Numbered from the stretch's first letter, positions 25,428-33,469 are shown. The stretch is DNA of 41,712 nt from UBA6136 sp041158345 (GCA_041158345.1 JBEBBO010000037.1:1-41712); one strand, 5' to 3'. Notes: generated by a model not told the origin, from the letters alone. Made by a program: numbers and translations.

Positions 25428-25700
25428 ATGAATGCAAAAGCCGTTGCTCAAACTCGTCAGCCAGTAACTACAAAAAAAGCCGTTCGTAAGTCACGCGGCC
25501 CCACACCAGGCGCGATGGCGGTTGGTACGGGATTGGCTTTTGCATCGATCATTCTTCTCCCCGCTGTCGCGGCACAAATGGGAATCAGTGCAACACTGAC
25601 GAGCGCACTTCGAATCGCTTTGATGCGCGCATCCAGTCGCGCTGTTGCTGGAAGCAGTGAAGGCGGGGATTCAATACCAGCGTACTTGAGCTGTCATTAA
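25428..25700 (+). CDS. Small Gly/Ala-rich membrane protein
   Basis: Not recognised with certainty. The 90-residue protein has a basic N-terminal segment (TTKKAVRKSRGPTPG), one hydrophobic segment (about 32-52, GTGLAFASIILLPAVAAQMG) and a second amphipathic Ala-rich stretch with basic residues (LTSALRIALMRASSRAVAGS). It has a good ribosome site (GGAG, 8 bases). It is the first gene of a series leading to a P1B-ATPase, and resembles the small glycine-zipper or DUF5132-like proteins that accompany such ATPases in other genomes; that link is a guess from context. It ends with Cys-His. Confidence 0.6.
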   Translation: MNAKAVAQTRQPVTTKKAVRKSRGPTPGAMAVGTGLAFASIILLPAVAAQMGISATLTSALRIALMRASSRAVAGSSEGGDSIPAYLSCH

Positions 25701-25836
25701 CGCCCAACAGGACCAACGCTAGCGCTGACATAGTCAGCAAAACAAAGAGATCATGAGCCTGACAAGCAATCGCTTAATGGTGTAATCTGGATACAGCCAA
25801 TTGGCTAAGATTTCTGTAGCCTTAGGAACTTCTATT

Positions 25837-26001
25837 GTGGGCGACGAAATAAGTACTTGCGATCTCTGCCAACTCCCGATTACGGGCGAGGGTCTCGTCC
25901 TGCACACAACTTTGGGACTTAAACGTTTCTGTTGCGAGGGGTGTCAGGGTATCTACCAAATGTTGCATGAGTCAGAAATTCTTGAGAATGAACCCCAGTA
26001 A
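25837..26001 (+). CDS. Small Cys-rich protein resembling the metal-binding domain of cation ATPases
   Basis: A 54-residue protein. ISTCDLCQLPITGEG and LKRFCCEGCQGIYQML match the cysteine layout of the putative metal-binding domain found at the N-terminus of CcoI/FixI-type cation ATPases (CxxCGLP...FCCxGC). Here the domain is encoded alone. I prefer the GTG at 25837, which has AGGA about 9 bases upstream; a TTG at 25801 would add 12 residues and lacks a clear site. It probably binds Cu or another soft metal and hands it to the ATPase encoded downstream. Confidence 0.7.
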   Translation: MGDEISTCDLCQLPITGEGLVLHTTLGLKRFCCEGCQGIYQMLHESEILENEPQ

Positions 26002-26042
26002 CTTCGGTTACTGGCATTCTTTTCATCATTCAGGAGGCCATC

Positions 26043-26396
26043 ATGGCACATGTTCATGGCGCCGCAGCCAAAGCCGTATCGCATAGCGCTCATGCAGCAC
26101 ATGGGGCGGCCACCCTAACCAAAGCAAAACATGTAGGCGCAGCGGTAGGGATTGCCGCGGCCACCCAAACACACACAGGAAAAGGTTTTATGAGCGTATT
26201 TTCCAAACACCCTCTTTTGGTTTTTACCGCAGGTGTCGCAGCAGGGTACTTCGCCCACAAGTACCGGAAGGAAATTATCGCCTCGGCAACGCGCGCAACC
26301 GAATTGGGCAAAGATTTCGTGATGCACCAGAAAGAAAATCTGGAAGACTTGGTGGCCGAGTGTCAGGAATGCCCAGAGGACGAGGAAAAAGACTAG
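26043..26396 (+). CDS. His-rich small membrane protein
   Basis: Unrecognised family. The 117-residue protein begins with a histidine- and alanine-rich segment (HVHGAAAKAVSHSAHAAHGAA). A TM helix follows around 57-72 (LLVFTAGVAAGYFAHKY), then a charged helix and an acidic, Cys-containing tail (AECQECPEDEEKD). The start has a strong AGGAGG site. Histidines and the CxxC-like pair suggest metal binding; it is probably co-transcribed with the neighbours and anchored in the inner membrane. Confidence 0.6.
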   Translation: MAHVHGAAAKAVSHSAHAAHGAATLTKAKHVGAAVGIAAATQTHTGKGFMSVFSKHPLLVFTAGVAAGYFAHKYRKEIIASATRATELGKDFVMHQKENLEDLVAECQECPEDEEKD

Positions 26397-26444
26397 ACCA
26401 TACAACCGCTTGAGCTTTATCTATCTGCCTCAACCGAGGATCGC

Positions 26445-27050
26445 ATGAGCATCGCCAGAGAGGTTGTTCTTAGACACCGTGAACCAGGGTATGTCAGATT
26501 CGATATACCTGAAGTTCTGTGCGCGCATTATGCCGCCGAGGAGCTAACACGCGAACTTGAGCGTGTCGATGGCGTTTATCGTGTTGGATTGAATCAAACT
26601 GCCGGCAAACTGACGGTCCGCTTTCATGATGCGTATTGTTCTTTTGAAACATTAGTCAGAAGACTGCTCGGAATCGTCAAGCAGGTCATTCAACGGGCCC
26701 AAGCTGCCGTTAGCCAATCCAAAGTTGTCATTCCGATCAGCTCCAGAAAACCAGTTCTCCACTCAAGGCCGTCTGTTGCACCCCCAATTGAGTGGATAAA
26801 AAGAAAACTTGATGAGCTAAGGGAAACATTTCTCGCCCTCAAAATATTGGTTTCTCGGGCGGTTGAGCATCGCCCTCGATGGGTGAAAGAGTTTATGAAT
26901 GACCTTTTGATGCTCTTCCTGATCAAACTCCACTGGCATCAGATCCTAACGGAGTGGCTCCCTAGGCCCTGGACCTATCGCTATGAGTGGTTGGCAACGA
27001 TCTATCTGATTTACCTCTCCGTCCAGTCGAAAGTCCCTCAGGCTGCCTGA
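26445..27050 (+). CDS. HMA-like domain protein with C-terminal membrane segment
   Basis: A 201-residue protein. The first 90 residues look like a degenerate ferredoxin-fold HMA_2 domain lacking the CxxC motif (GYVRFDIPEVLCAHYAAEELTRELERVDGVYRVGLNQTAGKLTVRFHD). A basic linker is followed by a long helix (LRETFLALKILVSRAVEHR) and a terminal hydrophobic segment (LLMLFLIKLHWHQILTEWL, then LATIYLIYLSVQS). The same degenerate domain forms the N-terminus of the following ATPase, so the two probably share a partner. It lies 46 bp before the ATPase. Confidence 0.65.
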   Translation: MSIAREVVLRHREPGYVRFDIPEVLCAHYAAEELTRELERVDGVYRVGLNQTAGKLTVRFHDAYCSFETLVRRLLGIVKQVIQRAQAAVSQSKVVIPISSRKPVLHSRPSVAPPIEWIKRKLDELRETFLALKILVSRAVEHRPRWVKEFMNDLLMLFLIKLHWHQILTEWLPRPWTYRYEWLATIYLIYLSVQSKVPQAA

Positions 27051-27096
27051 AATTTTGGGCGCGTCTCTAATCCTTATCTGATCGAGGAGCACCTAA

Positions 27097-29565
27097 ATGA
27101 GCTCAAACGAGGTGCAAGCACTTGCCCATTTCTCAGTTGAGCACCGCCTGAGACGGCGGCTCCGGATTTCAGTACCAGACCTCAAAAAGGATCCCGAGCG
27201 TTTGTATGCCCTGGAAATCCTACTGAGGAAACGTCCTGCTATCCGCGCAATTCGATGCATCCCTGATATCGGCGGCATGGTGATCCATTACCAGCCGAGT
27301 GAATTGAGAGAGTCTGATTTACTGAAACTCCTCACGGGCATCATTCCCAATCTCAAAACCGTAGCCCCGACACAGACTAAAGGGGTAGCCCCAGTCAGGC
27401 GAAGCGATAAAAGGAAAGATATCCAGTTTGCCGTCGAGGGGATCAGTTGCGCCTCCTGCGCACTGCTGATCGAACTGGTCCTCAGGAGAGATTCACGCAT
27501 TGAAAAGGCCGTCGTCAACATGGCGTCTTCCAGCGGATCTGTCACGGGCTTTATCGATCAGGATGATCTTTTTGCTCTCATCGAAAAACAAGGTTACCGC
27601 GCCCTCCCCCTGGATACGGTATCCCAAAGAAAAATCCTGATGGATCGGGAAGAGGATCGGATCAAAGACGCACAGAAGCGGGCGGTGATCGCGGCACTAC
27701 TCAGTATTCCAGTCACCTTAATTGCCATGGCAGAACCCAAGGGATGGTTTTGGCGATGGATCCAACTGGTTTTGACCACGCCGATCGTTCTCTGGGCTGG
27801 CAAGCCCTTCCTCGACAAAGCGACAAAACTTGCCAAACAAGGCAATGCCAACATGGACAGCCTCATCGTACTCGGCGTTGGGTCGGCTTACATCTACAGC
27901 AGTGGCGCGCTTTTCATGAAGCGCCCGTACCTCTATTTCGACGCGGCTGCAGGCATTATTTGTTTTGTTCTTCTGGGACGTTACCTTGAAGAAAAAGCCA
28001 AAGGCCGAGCGCATTCAGCGATTCGCCGCTTGCTGGATCTACAGCCTCAAACTGCCAATCTTCTTCGCGATGGAGAGATACAGACGGTCGCCGTAGACGA
28101 CCTTGTGATTGGCGACATCATACTAATTCGCCCTGGAGAAAAAATTCCCACTGACGGAACCGTTGTTGAAGGCACTTCAACAGTCGATGAAGCAATGATC
28201 ACAGGAGAAAGCATTCCAGTGATCAAATCTATCGGCCAGAACGTTGTCGGAGGCTGCATCAACGGCAATGGCTCTTTAACTATCGAAGTGACCGCTACAG
28301 GCGCCAACACGGTTCTGGCTGGCATTATCCACATGGTGGACCAGGCTCAATCCTCAAAGCTCCCCATTCAGAAAACCGTCGACAAGATTTCTGCCGTTTT
28401 TGTGCCGAGCGTCGTCATCCTAAGCGGCGTGACCTTTGGCGCTTGGCTTCTGGCTGGCGCAGGCTTCACCACTGCATTCGCAACTGGCATTACGGTGCTT
28501 CTAATTGCTTGCCCCTGCGCTCTTGGTCTGGCTACTCCTGCCGCCATCATGGTGGGAACAGGCCAAGCAGCCCAAAGAGGGATCTTTATTCGTAATGGTG
28601 AAAGTCTTGAGACGGCTACCCAGATAAATACCATCATCTTTGATAAGACGGGGACTATTACGGAAGGTAAACCCTTCGTTACCGACTTCATCAATGTCAG
28701 CAAACTTAGCAACACCGAACTGGCCGCCTTGGTCGGCACCGCTGAAATTCAATCAGAGCATTTCCTAGGTAAAGCGTTAGTTGAGCATGCCAAGCTGATG
28801 GGGGCTCCCCTTTCTTCGCCTGATAGCTTTGAGGCCCTCCCTGGGAAGGGCCTCAAAGCCAAGGTTGCAGGCCATGAACTGACCATCGGAAACGTCTCCT
28901 GGATGCGTGAACTCAAGGTCAAGATGGCCATCTTCAAAAACCAGCAAAATGCCCTGGCCAGCCAAGGAAAGACTCCTGTGATATGTCTCGTGGATGGGAA
29001 GCCCGCAGGTCTTTTTGGCGTTGCGGACAAACCGAGGGCACACGCAGGGGAGGCAATCCAAAGACTTCAAGCCATGGGTGTCGAAACCATTATGGTCACC
29101 GGAGACGTTGAGGCTGCCGCCCACTTTGTCGCCCGCGAGGTGGGGATTGAACACGTTGTAGCCCAAGCCCGTCCAGACAGAAAATTGGAGATCGTTCATG
29201 ACCTACAAGCACAGGGCCGGATTGTTGGAATGATTGGTGATGGCATTAATGATGCCCCAGCACTTGCCGCTGCCAACGTTGGCTTCGCCATAGGTACCGG
29301 CACCGACGTTGCCATCGAAACGGCAGATCTAACCCTCGTCAACGGCGACATCACCAAAGTCGCGGACGCCCTTGAAATCAGCACAGATACGCTCAGAATC
29401 ATTCGCCAAAATCTCGCCTGGGCCTTTGGCTACAATGTGCTCGCCATTCCGATTGCGGCCGTTGGAAAGCTCAACCCGATGGTGGCATCGATCGCGATGG
29501 CCTTGAGTTCGGTATCCGTTGTTGTCAACTCGCTCCGACTTCAACAAAAACCCCCCGAAGAGTAA
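27097..29565 (+). CDS. copA: Cu+-type P1B ATPase (CopA-like)
   Basis: An 822-residue heavy-metal pump. The first 95 residues are a degenerate HMA-like domain. A second HMA domain holds the metal site GISCASC (Cys118, Cys121). TM helices follow; the A-domain has TGES (from Thr369), TM6 has CPC (Cys472, Cys474), the phosphorylated Asp516 lies in DKTGT, and the hinge is GDGINDAPALAAANVG. TM7 contains FGYN and TM8 MALSSVSVV, the Tyr-Asn and Met/Ser-Ser pattern of Cu+ (or Ag+) exporters. The ATP-site His-Pro motif is replaced by a QSEHFLGKAL-type sequence (SEH in place of SEHP). It is the last gene of the group that starts at 25428. Cu+ specificity is inferred from the TM motifs. Confidence 0.85.
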   Translation: MSSNEVQALAHFSVEHRLRRRLRISVPDLKKDPERLYALEILLRKRPAIRAIRCIPDIGGMVIHYQPSELRESDLLKLLTGIIPNLKTVAPTQTKGVAPVRRSDKRKDIQFAVEGISCASCALLIELVLRRDSRIEKAVVNMASSSGSVTGFIDQDDLFALIEKQGYRALPLDTVSQRKILMDREEDRIKDAQKRAVIAALLSIPVTLIAMAEPKGWFWRWIQLVLTTPIVLWAGKPFLDKATKLAKQGNANMDSLIVLGVGSAYIYSSGALFMKRPYLYFDAAAGIICFVLLGRYLEEKAKGRAHSAIRRLLDLQPQTANLLRDGEIQTVAVDDLVIGDIILIRPGEKIPTDGTVVEGTSTVDEAMITGESIPVIKSIGQNVVGGCINGNGSLTIEVTATGANTVLAGIIHMVDQAQSSKLPIQKTVDKISAVFVPSVVILSGVTFGAWLLAGAGFTTAFATGITVLLIACPCALGLATPAAIMVGTGQAAQRGIFIRNGESLETATQINTIIFDKTGTITEGKPFVTDFINVSKLSNTELAALVGTAEIQSEHFLGKALVEHAKLMGAPLSSPDSFEALPGKGLKAKVAGHELTIGNVSWMRELKVKMAIFKNQQNALASQGKTPVICLVDGKPAGLFGVADKPRAHAGEAIQRLQAMGVETIMVTGDVEAAAHFVAREVGIEHVVAQARPDRKLEIVHDLQAQGRIVGMIGDGINDAPALAAANVGFAIGTGTDVAIETADLTLVNGDITKVADALEISTDTLRIIRQNLAWAFGYNVLAIPIAAVGKLNPMVASIAMALSSVSVVVNSLRLQQKPPEE
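28826..28859. repeat. Perfect 13-bp inverted repeat inside copA
   Basis: GCTTTGAGGCCCT pairs exactly with AGGGCCTCAAAGC around an 8-nt loop, in the nucleotide-binding domain coding region. No T-run follows, so it would be an RNA hairpin in the message rather than a terminator. Confidence 0.75.
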
Positions 29566-29604
29566 ACAGCTCAAGTCCGATTCTTCTCCAACCCGCTGCA
29601 TGCG

Positions 29605-29626
29605 CCCATACGCGCGTGCGTACGGG
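29605..29626. repeat. Inverted repeat upstream of the sigma-54 promoter
   Basis: CCC-A-TACGC, loop GCGT, GCGTA-C-GGG: an imperfect palindrome with one mismatch, 120-140 bp upstream of the -24 element at 29744. That is the usual distance of an enhancer-binding-protein site, so it could be the activator site; it could also be a weak terminator of copA. Apart from this and the promoter, the 280-bp gap (29566-29845) shows no gene. Confidence 0.4.
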
Positions 29627-29743
29627 AAATCACCAGCTGATGCGTTATTCCATAGGCGAAATGCCTCAGTTTATCTTGCGAACATGACCGCAAGTCTGGA
29701 TCAGTTCTGCCATATACCCTGCAGCTATTGAGCCTAAAGAGAA

Positions 29744-29759
29744 TGGCATAAGGCTTGCT
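29744..29759 (+). promoter_or_regulatory. Sigma-54 promoter for the cytochrome-porin gene group
   Basis: TGGCATA-AGGC-TTGCT matches the sigma-54 consensus in the invariant GG (-24) and GC (-12) with exact spacing. It lies 87 bp before the ATG of the Cyc2-like gene, and is the best promoter match seen in the window. Confidence 0.65.
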
Positions 29760-29845
29760 TTAGCTATCGATCAAGAACTTTGTCGACCAACAAAAGCGTT
29801 GTCTGGCAAAGACCGCCCTTTCTCCATTTTCTTGAAGAAACAAAC

Positions 29846-31291
29846 ATGGCAAGACCTTTGATTGTGCGCACCCTTCTTGGCATAGGCGCCATTGCGAGCA
29901 TGCTCTCGATGCATGATGCCCATGCAACAGCGGCATTTTCCCGGCAGACGGGTGAACCGTGCGCAACCTGTCATATGCAGGGCTATGGCCCTTGGCTCAC
30001 CGACTACGGTACAAAGTTCAAGCTGGACGGTTATGTTGCCGGGGACGCGGCGAAGGTTCCGACCCTGCTGAACAACTTCTCTGCTGAAATCGTAGCCTCT
30101 GTGACCAACGTCGCATCCAAGGTTCCCTCCGGAGTCTTGCCATCAACCAGCGTATTCCAGCCCAACGCCCGAACCAACGTCGTTAATGACTGGAACTCGC
30201 TTTATTACACCGGGCGAGTAATGGATAAGGTGGGGGCGTATCTCCAACTCCAGTTCAACCCAATGACGGGTCGAAACATCATGCTCTCGATGGCTGATCT
30301 TCGTTACGCAGATCACGCAACACTGGATGGAAAGAACGTGCAGTGGGGTGTTACGGCCAACAATGCGCCAACCATGTCAGATACCTGGATGACCAGCTAT
30401 GCCTGGATGTATCCCTACACAACGTCACAGGTTGCCCCTCAACCTACCGCAAAGCCGTGGCTCCAGACGCTTATGAGCAACGCGAACACGGTCGGCATGA
30501 CCGCCTACACCAAGTACGACAACAAGTACTATTTGGAAGCCGGCGGATATACCAGCCAAGCCTCTAATATGGCGAATGGCCTTGGCACGCTCAATGGTGC
30601 GGTAGGTGCATCAAATGGGGCCAGCGCCTATGGCGGACTTCTCGTCGGCGGCGCCGGGTATTGGCGAGCATACATGGAACATTTGCTCGGTGATTTTGGG
30701 AAATTGATGGTGGGCACCTTCGGCCTCGCCGGAAACGTTGCCCCAAGCTACAACGCCAGCGGCCCCACCAACTACATCACTGAATTCAATTTCGACACGA
30801 ATTACTCCTACATGTTCGATAAGGAGAACATGATCATGCTGATGACACGCTATACCCGTGACGGCATGACCATGAGCGGAAGCAAACAGCTGGGTTATGC
30901 AGCCAATGCCAGCAACAATCTCAACCAAATCATGGCCATGGCCATGTACACATACCAGCAGACCTACACCCTAAGCTTCATGTGGCAGGACACCTGGGGA
31001 TCCAACGACCTATGCCTCTATAACGGGGGGTGTGCCGCATACAAACAAGGCGTCGCGGCTGTCACGGGCAGCGCCAACGGATCACCCAACAGCAACGCAT
31101 TCCTGACCGAAATCGACTACGTCCCTTTTGGAAAGGGAAATTTTGCAGCTGATCCCTATATGAATCTCCGTTTCTCACTCCAGTACTGGGCTTACACGAC
31201 CTTTAATGGCGGTGGCAACAACTATGACGGTGGCGGACGTAGCGCGGCCGCTAACAACACCACCTACTTTGTCACCAACATCAACTTCTAG
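29846..31291 (+). CDS. Outer-membrane monoheme cytochrome-porin fusion (Cyc2-like)
   Basis: A 481-residue protein. A signal peptide (LLGIGAIASMLSMHDAHATA) is followed at once by AFSRQTGEPCATCHMQGYGPWLTDYG, with the single heme site Cys39-Cys42-His43, then FKLDGYVAGD. The remaining 400 residues are aromatic, alternating, Gly/Asn-rich stretches typical of a beta-barrel, ending in Phe (ITNINF) as outer-membrane proteins do. A mono-heme N-terminus fused to a porin is the architecture of Cyc2, the Fe(II) oxidase of iron oxidisers, and the heme-flanking FxRQTG...C..CH pattern agrees. A barrel loop holds a Cys pair (DLCLYNGGC). I start at ATG 29846; upstream codons lack a signal sequence. Substrate Fe(II) is inferred, not shown. 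Confidence 0.72.
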   Translation: MARPLIVRTLLGIGAIASMLSMHDAHATAAFSRQTGEPCATCHMQGYGPWLTDYGTKFKLDGYVAGDAAKVPTLLNNFSAEIVASVTNVASKVPSGVLPSTSVFQPNARTNVVNDWNSLYYTGRVMDKVGAYLQLQFNPMTGRNIMLSMADLRYADHATLDGKNVQWGVTANNAPTMSDTWMTSYAWMYPYTTSQVAPQPTAKPWLQTLMSNANTVGMTAYTKYDNKYYLEAGGYTSQASNMANGLGTLNGAVGASNGASAYGGLLVGGAGYWRAYMEHLLGDFGKLMVGTFGLAGNVAPSYNASGPTNYITEFNFDTNYSYMFDKENMIMLMTRYTRDGMTMSGSKQLGYAANASNNLNQIMAMAMYTYQQTYTLSFMWQDTWGSNDLCLYNGGCAAYKQGVAAVTGSANGSPNSNAFLTEIDYVPFGKGNFAADPYMNLRFSLQYWAYTTFNGGGNNYDGGGRSAAANNTTYFVTNINF

Positions 31292-31305
31292 CCCGGAGCG
31301 AAACG

Positions 31306-31818
31306 GTGAAACCGATCTTGACCTCTAAGAAAAGCCATCTTCGTATCCACTTAGTGTGGATTCTTTGGGCGGGACTGACGCCTATGCCAAGCTCGGCTTT
31401 AGACGATTTCCTGCCAGAAGAAAAAGCCTACTACCTTTGCGCGGGCTGCCATGGTCCCGAAACAGGAGCGGTTCTTTACCCCATGCCCCATGATATTCCA
31501 ACAATCATAGGCCAGAAGAGGGATTATCTTCTGAAGCAGCTGATTGCCTATCGCGAAGGACATAGAGAACATCCCAACATGAGCGGGATACTCGGAAATT
31601 ACACAGATCAAAACCTCGCGGACCTTGCCGAGTACTACCAGAACCTAGGGCCCAAACGTCCGGAGAGAAAGGCACCTGCGCCCAAAGCAGCGGCAGCCTC
31701 CTCCGTGCATGCCCAGCCCACATCCGTCCCACATACGGTGGCCCACCACCACAAAAAAAAGGGCTCCAAGAAAGGGATCGTTGGAAATGATCCATCGCTC
31801 ACTCCCAAGACGCCATAA
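31306..31818 (+). CDS. Monoheme c-type cytochrome (c553-like)
   Basis: A 170-residue periplasmic electron carrier. It has a signal peptide, heme site Cys45-Cys48-His49 (CAGCHG) and likely sixth ligand Met92 in HREHPNMSGIL, followed by YTDQNLADLAEYY, the class I fold. It then extends into an Ala/Pro/Lys/His-rich tail (AVHHHKKK-like) that is not normal for c553 and could tether it. It starts at GTG with GGAG, 14 bp after the Cyc2-like gene, so it is a plausible first acceptor for electrons leaving it. Confidence 0.8.
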   Translation: MKPILTSKKSHLRIHLVWILWAGLTPMPSSALDDFLPEEKAYYLCAGCHGPETGAVLYPMPHDIPTIIGQKRDYLLKQLIAYREGHREHPNMSGILGNYTDQNLADLAEYYQNLGPKRPERKAPAPKAAAASSVHAQPTSVPHTVAHHHKKKGSKKGIVGNDPSLTPKTP

Positions 31819-31837
31819 GCAAGACAGCAGGTTTTTT

Positions 31838-32272
31838 ATGCGCATGAATAACCCCCTTCGATCCATTCGGCTTGCACACCTTATCGTGGTCACCATTTTT
31901 CTGGGTATGCCATCGATGAACGCCTGGGCGATCAAGGCAACTGGCACCTGTCCCAAGAACGTCATGGGAGGAATGCATATGGGAATGGACCATTCTGGGC
32001 ACGACATGTCCGGAATGGACATGAACTCGCCAGCAGCCAAACTTGCTGATACGGAATGCGTTAATTGCCATGGCGTTCATGGAATAAGTCACTCCAAAGA
32101 CGTTCCAAACCTTGCAGGTCAAAATCAACTTTATCTCTGTGAATGGCTAGCCGCCTGTCAGAGTGAAGGACCCAAGTGCGAGAGCCACGAAGACGTCGCC
32201 GGCAAGCTAACCGAAGATGACATTCTCGGTCTGAGCGCTTTTTATGCGTCAATGCCAACCTTCAGCAAGTAA
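31838..32272 (+). CDS. Monoheme cytochrome c with Met/His-rich segment
   Basis: A 144-residue protein with a signal peptide (LIVVTIFLGMPSMNAWA). Residues 43-62 are packed with Met and His (GGMHMGMDHSGHDM), like copper-binding repeats of CopB/PcoB-type proteins. The heme site is Cys74-Cys77-His78 (ECVNCHG), with Met139 (ASMP) a possible axial ligand. Four further Cys (38, 101, 107, 114) may form disulfides. It begins at ATG with AGCAGG upstream. I know no characterised cytochrome with this arrangement; both copper binding and redox partner are inferred. Confidence 0.72.
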   Translation: MRMNNPLRSIRLAHLIVVTIFLGMPSMNAWAIKATGTCPKNVMGGMHMGMDHSGHDMSGMDMNSPAAKLADTECVNCHGVHGISHSKDVPNLAGQNQLYLCEWLAACQSEGPKCESHEDVAGKLTEDDILGLSAFYASMPTFSK

Positions 32273-32288
32273 CAACCTTACTGACATC

Positions 32289-32729
32289 ATGAAAATGCTT
32301 TTCCCGGATTGCCGACCATCTCAAAGCCTCACCTACCCGGTGCTTCTTCTGTGCGGATTGCTGGCCTCATCTAACTCCGTAGCAGAGACACCAGAGAGCT
32401 TCATCAAACTTTATGGTGAGCAATGCAAGCAAGAAAACGCCTCTTTTCAGGGTTTTGATCCGGAGCGAGGGCGCCAGCTCTACAGCAAGCAACAAGCCAG
32501 CGACTGGAGCTGTGCAACCTGCCATACCGAGGACCCCAAAAGTTCCGGCGAACATTGCGAAACGCACAAAAAAATTCAGCCCATCGCACCATCAGCGAAT
32601 CCCGACCGATTCACCGATGCGGCAAAAGTCGAAAAGTGGTTCAAGAGAAGCTGTAAGGACGTCTTGGGCAGAGAATGCAGCGCGCAAGAAAAAGGCGACT
32701 TTTTGACCTACCTAGCCAGCCAGAAATAA
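32289..32729 (+). CDS. SHP-type cytochrome c (DUF1924)
   Basis: A 146-residue periplasmic protein with a signal peptide and one heme site, Cys75-Cys78-His79 (WSCATCHT). The rest is diagnostic of the sphaeroides heme protein family (DUF1924): IQPIAPSANPDRFTDAAKVEKWFKRSCKDVLGRECSAQEKGDF. SHP binds small ligands such as O2 and NO at a high-spin heme; its physiological role is unsettled. SHP genes typically occur with a diheme cytochrome and a cytochrome b; here the b-type partner follows, while the preceding cytochromes are monoheme. Confidence 0.87.
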   Translation: MKMLFPDCRPSQSLTYPVLLLCGLLASSNSVAETPESFIKLYGEQCKQENASFQGFDPERGRQLYSKQQASDWSCATCHTEDPKSSGEHCETHKKIQPIAPSANPDRFTDAAKVEKWFKRSCKDVLGRECSAQEKGDFLTYLASQK

Positions 32730-32741
32730 GCAATCTTGCTC

Positions 32742-33374
32742 ATGCGTCAGAAAAAACCACAGAGGTGCCAGGTTTGGGATGCACCCACCCGGGTCTTCCA
32801 CTGGCTCATGGTTTGGGGGTTCACGACCTGTTATCTAACTGGCGAGAACGACCGATGGGCGCTCGTCCATATCACTGCCGGTTACATGGTACTTGGACTC
32901 CTCCTCTTCAGGTTACTCTGGGGATTTATTGGGACACGTCACGCCCGCTTCAGTAGCTTCATTTGTGGCCCCAAGGCCATCCTGGATTATGTGGCCTGCC
33001 TTTGTAGAAATAAGACAAAGCACTACGCCGGACACAATCCGGCCGGAGCTATTGCTATTTTTTTATTAATAGCCCTTGGTCTTTTAGTCACCGTTAGCGG
33101 GATAATGGTAAATGAAGAGATAAATTATCCAGGAATCGATGAAATTCACGAAATTTCGTCGAATACAATGCTGGCTATAGTTTTAATCCATATAGCCGGT
33201 GTCATCATCAGTAGCCTCCTCCATAGAGAAAACCTTATCGGCGCAATGATTTCTGGTTGCAAGCCCAATTGCGAGGGCGAAACCATCAGCCGAAACCATC
33301 TCTGGCTAGGCGTCACCATGGTGCTCCTCACCGCGCTATTCTGGATTTGGTCTTTTAAAGAGAAGATTCTCTAG
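32742..33374 (+). CDS. Cytochrome b561
   Basis: A 210-residue inner-membrane di-heme b-type cytochrome. It begins CQVWDAPTRVFHWLMVWGF, with His20, and continues WALVHITAGYMVLGLLLFRLLWGFIGTRHARF; a third helix contains VLIHIAGVIISSLLHRENL. Four TM helices are visible. Family members pass electrons between the quinone pool and periplasmic cytochromes. It is the last gene of the cytochrome series, followed by a terminator, and is the likely membrane partner of the SHP. Confidence 0.88.
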   Translation: MRQKKPQRCQVWDAPTRVFHWLMVWGFTTCYLTGENDRWALVHITAGYMVLGLLLFRLLWGFIGTRHARFSSFICGPKAILDYVACLCRNKTKHYAGHNPAGAIAIFLLIALGLLVTVSGIMVNEEINYPGIDEIHEISSNTMLAIVLIHIAGVIISSLLHRENLIGAMISGCKPNCEGETISRNHLWLGVTMVLLTALFWIWSFKEKIL

Positions 33375-33410
33375 ATTAAAAAAAATATCCATCAATGATT
33401 CCTTGAATGG

Positions 33411-33433
33411 AAAGGCCATCTATTGCCTTTTTT
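33411..33433 (+). terminator. Rho-independent terminator after cytochrome b561
   Basis: AAAGGC and GCCTTT pair around an 8-nt loop, then T-run (GCCTTTTTTC). The surrounding 33375-33598 gap is markedly AT-rich compared with its neighbours. Confidence 0.7.
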
Positions 33434-33469
33434 CGGTAAATAATTAATAAAATTAAAAACCAAATACAC

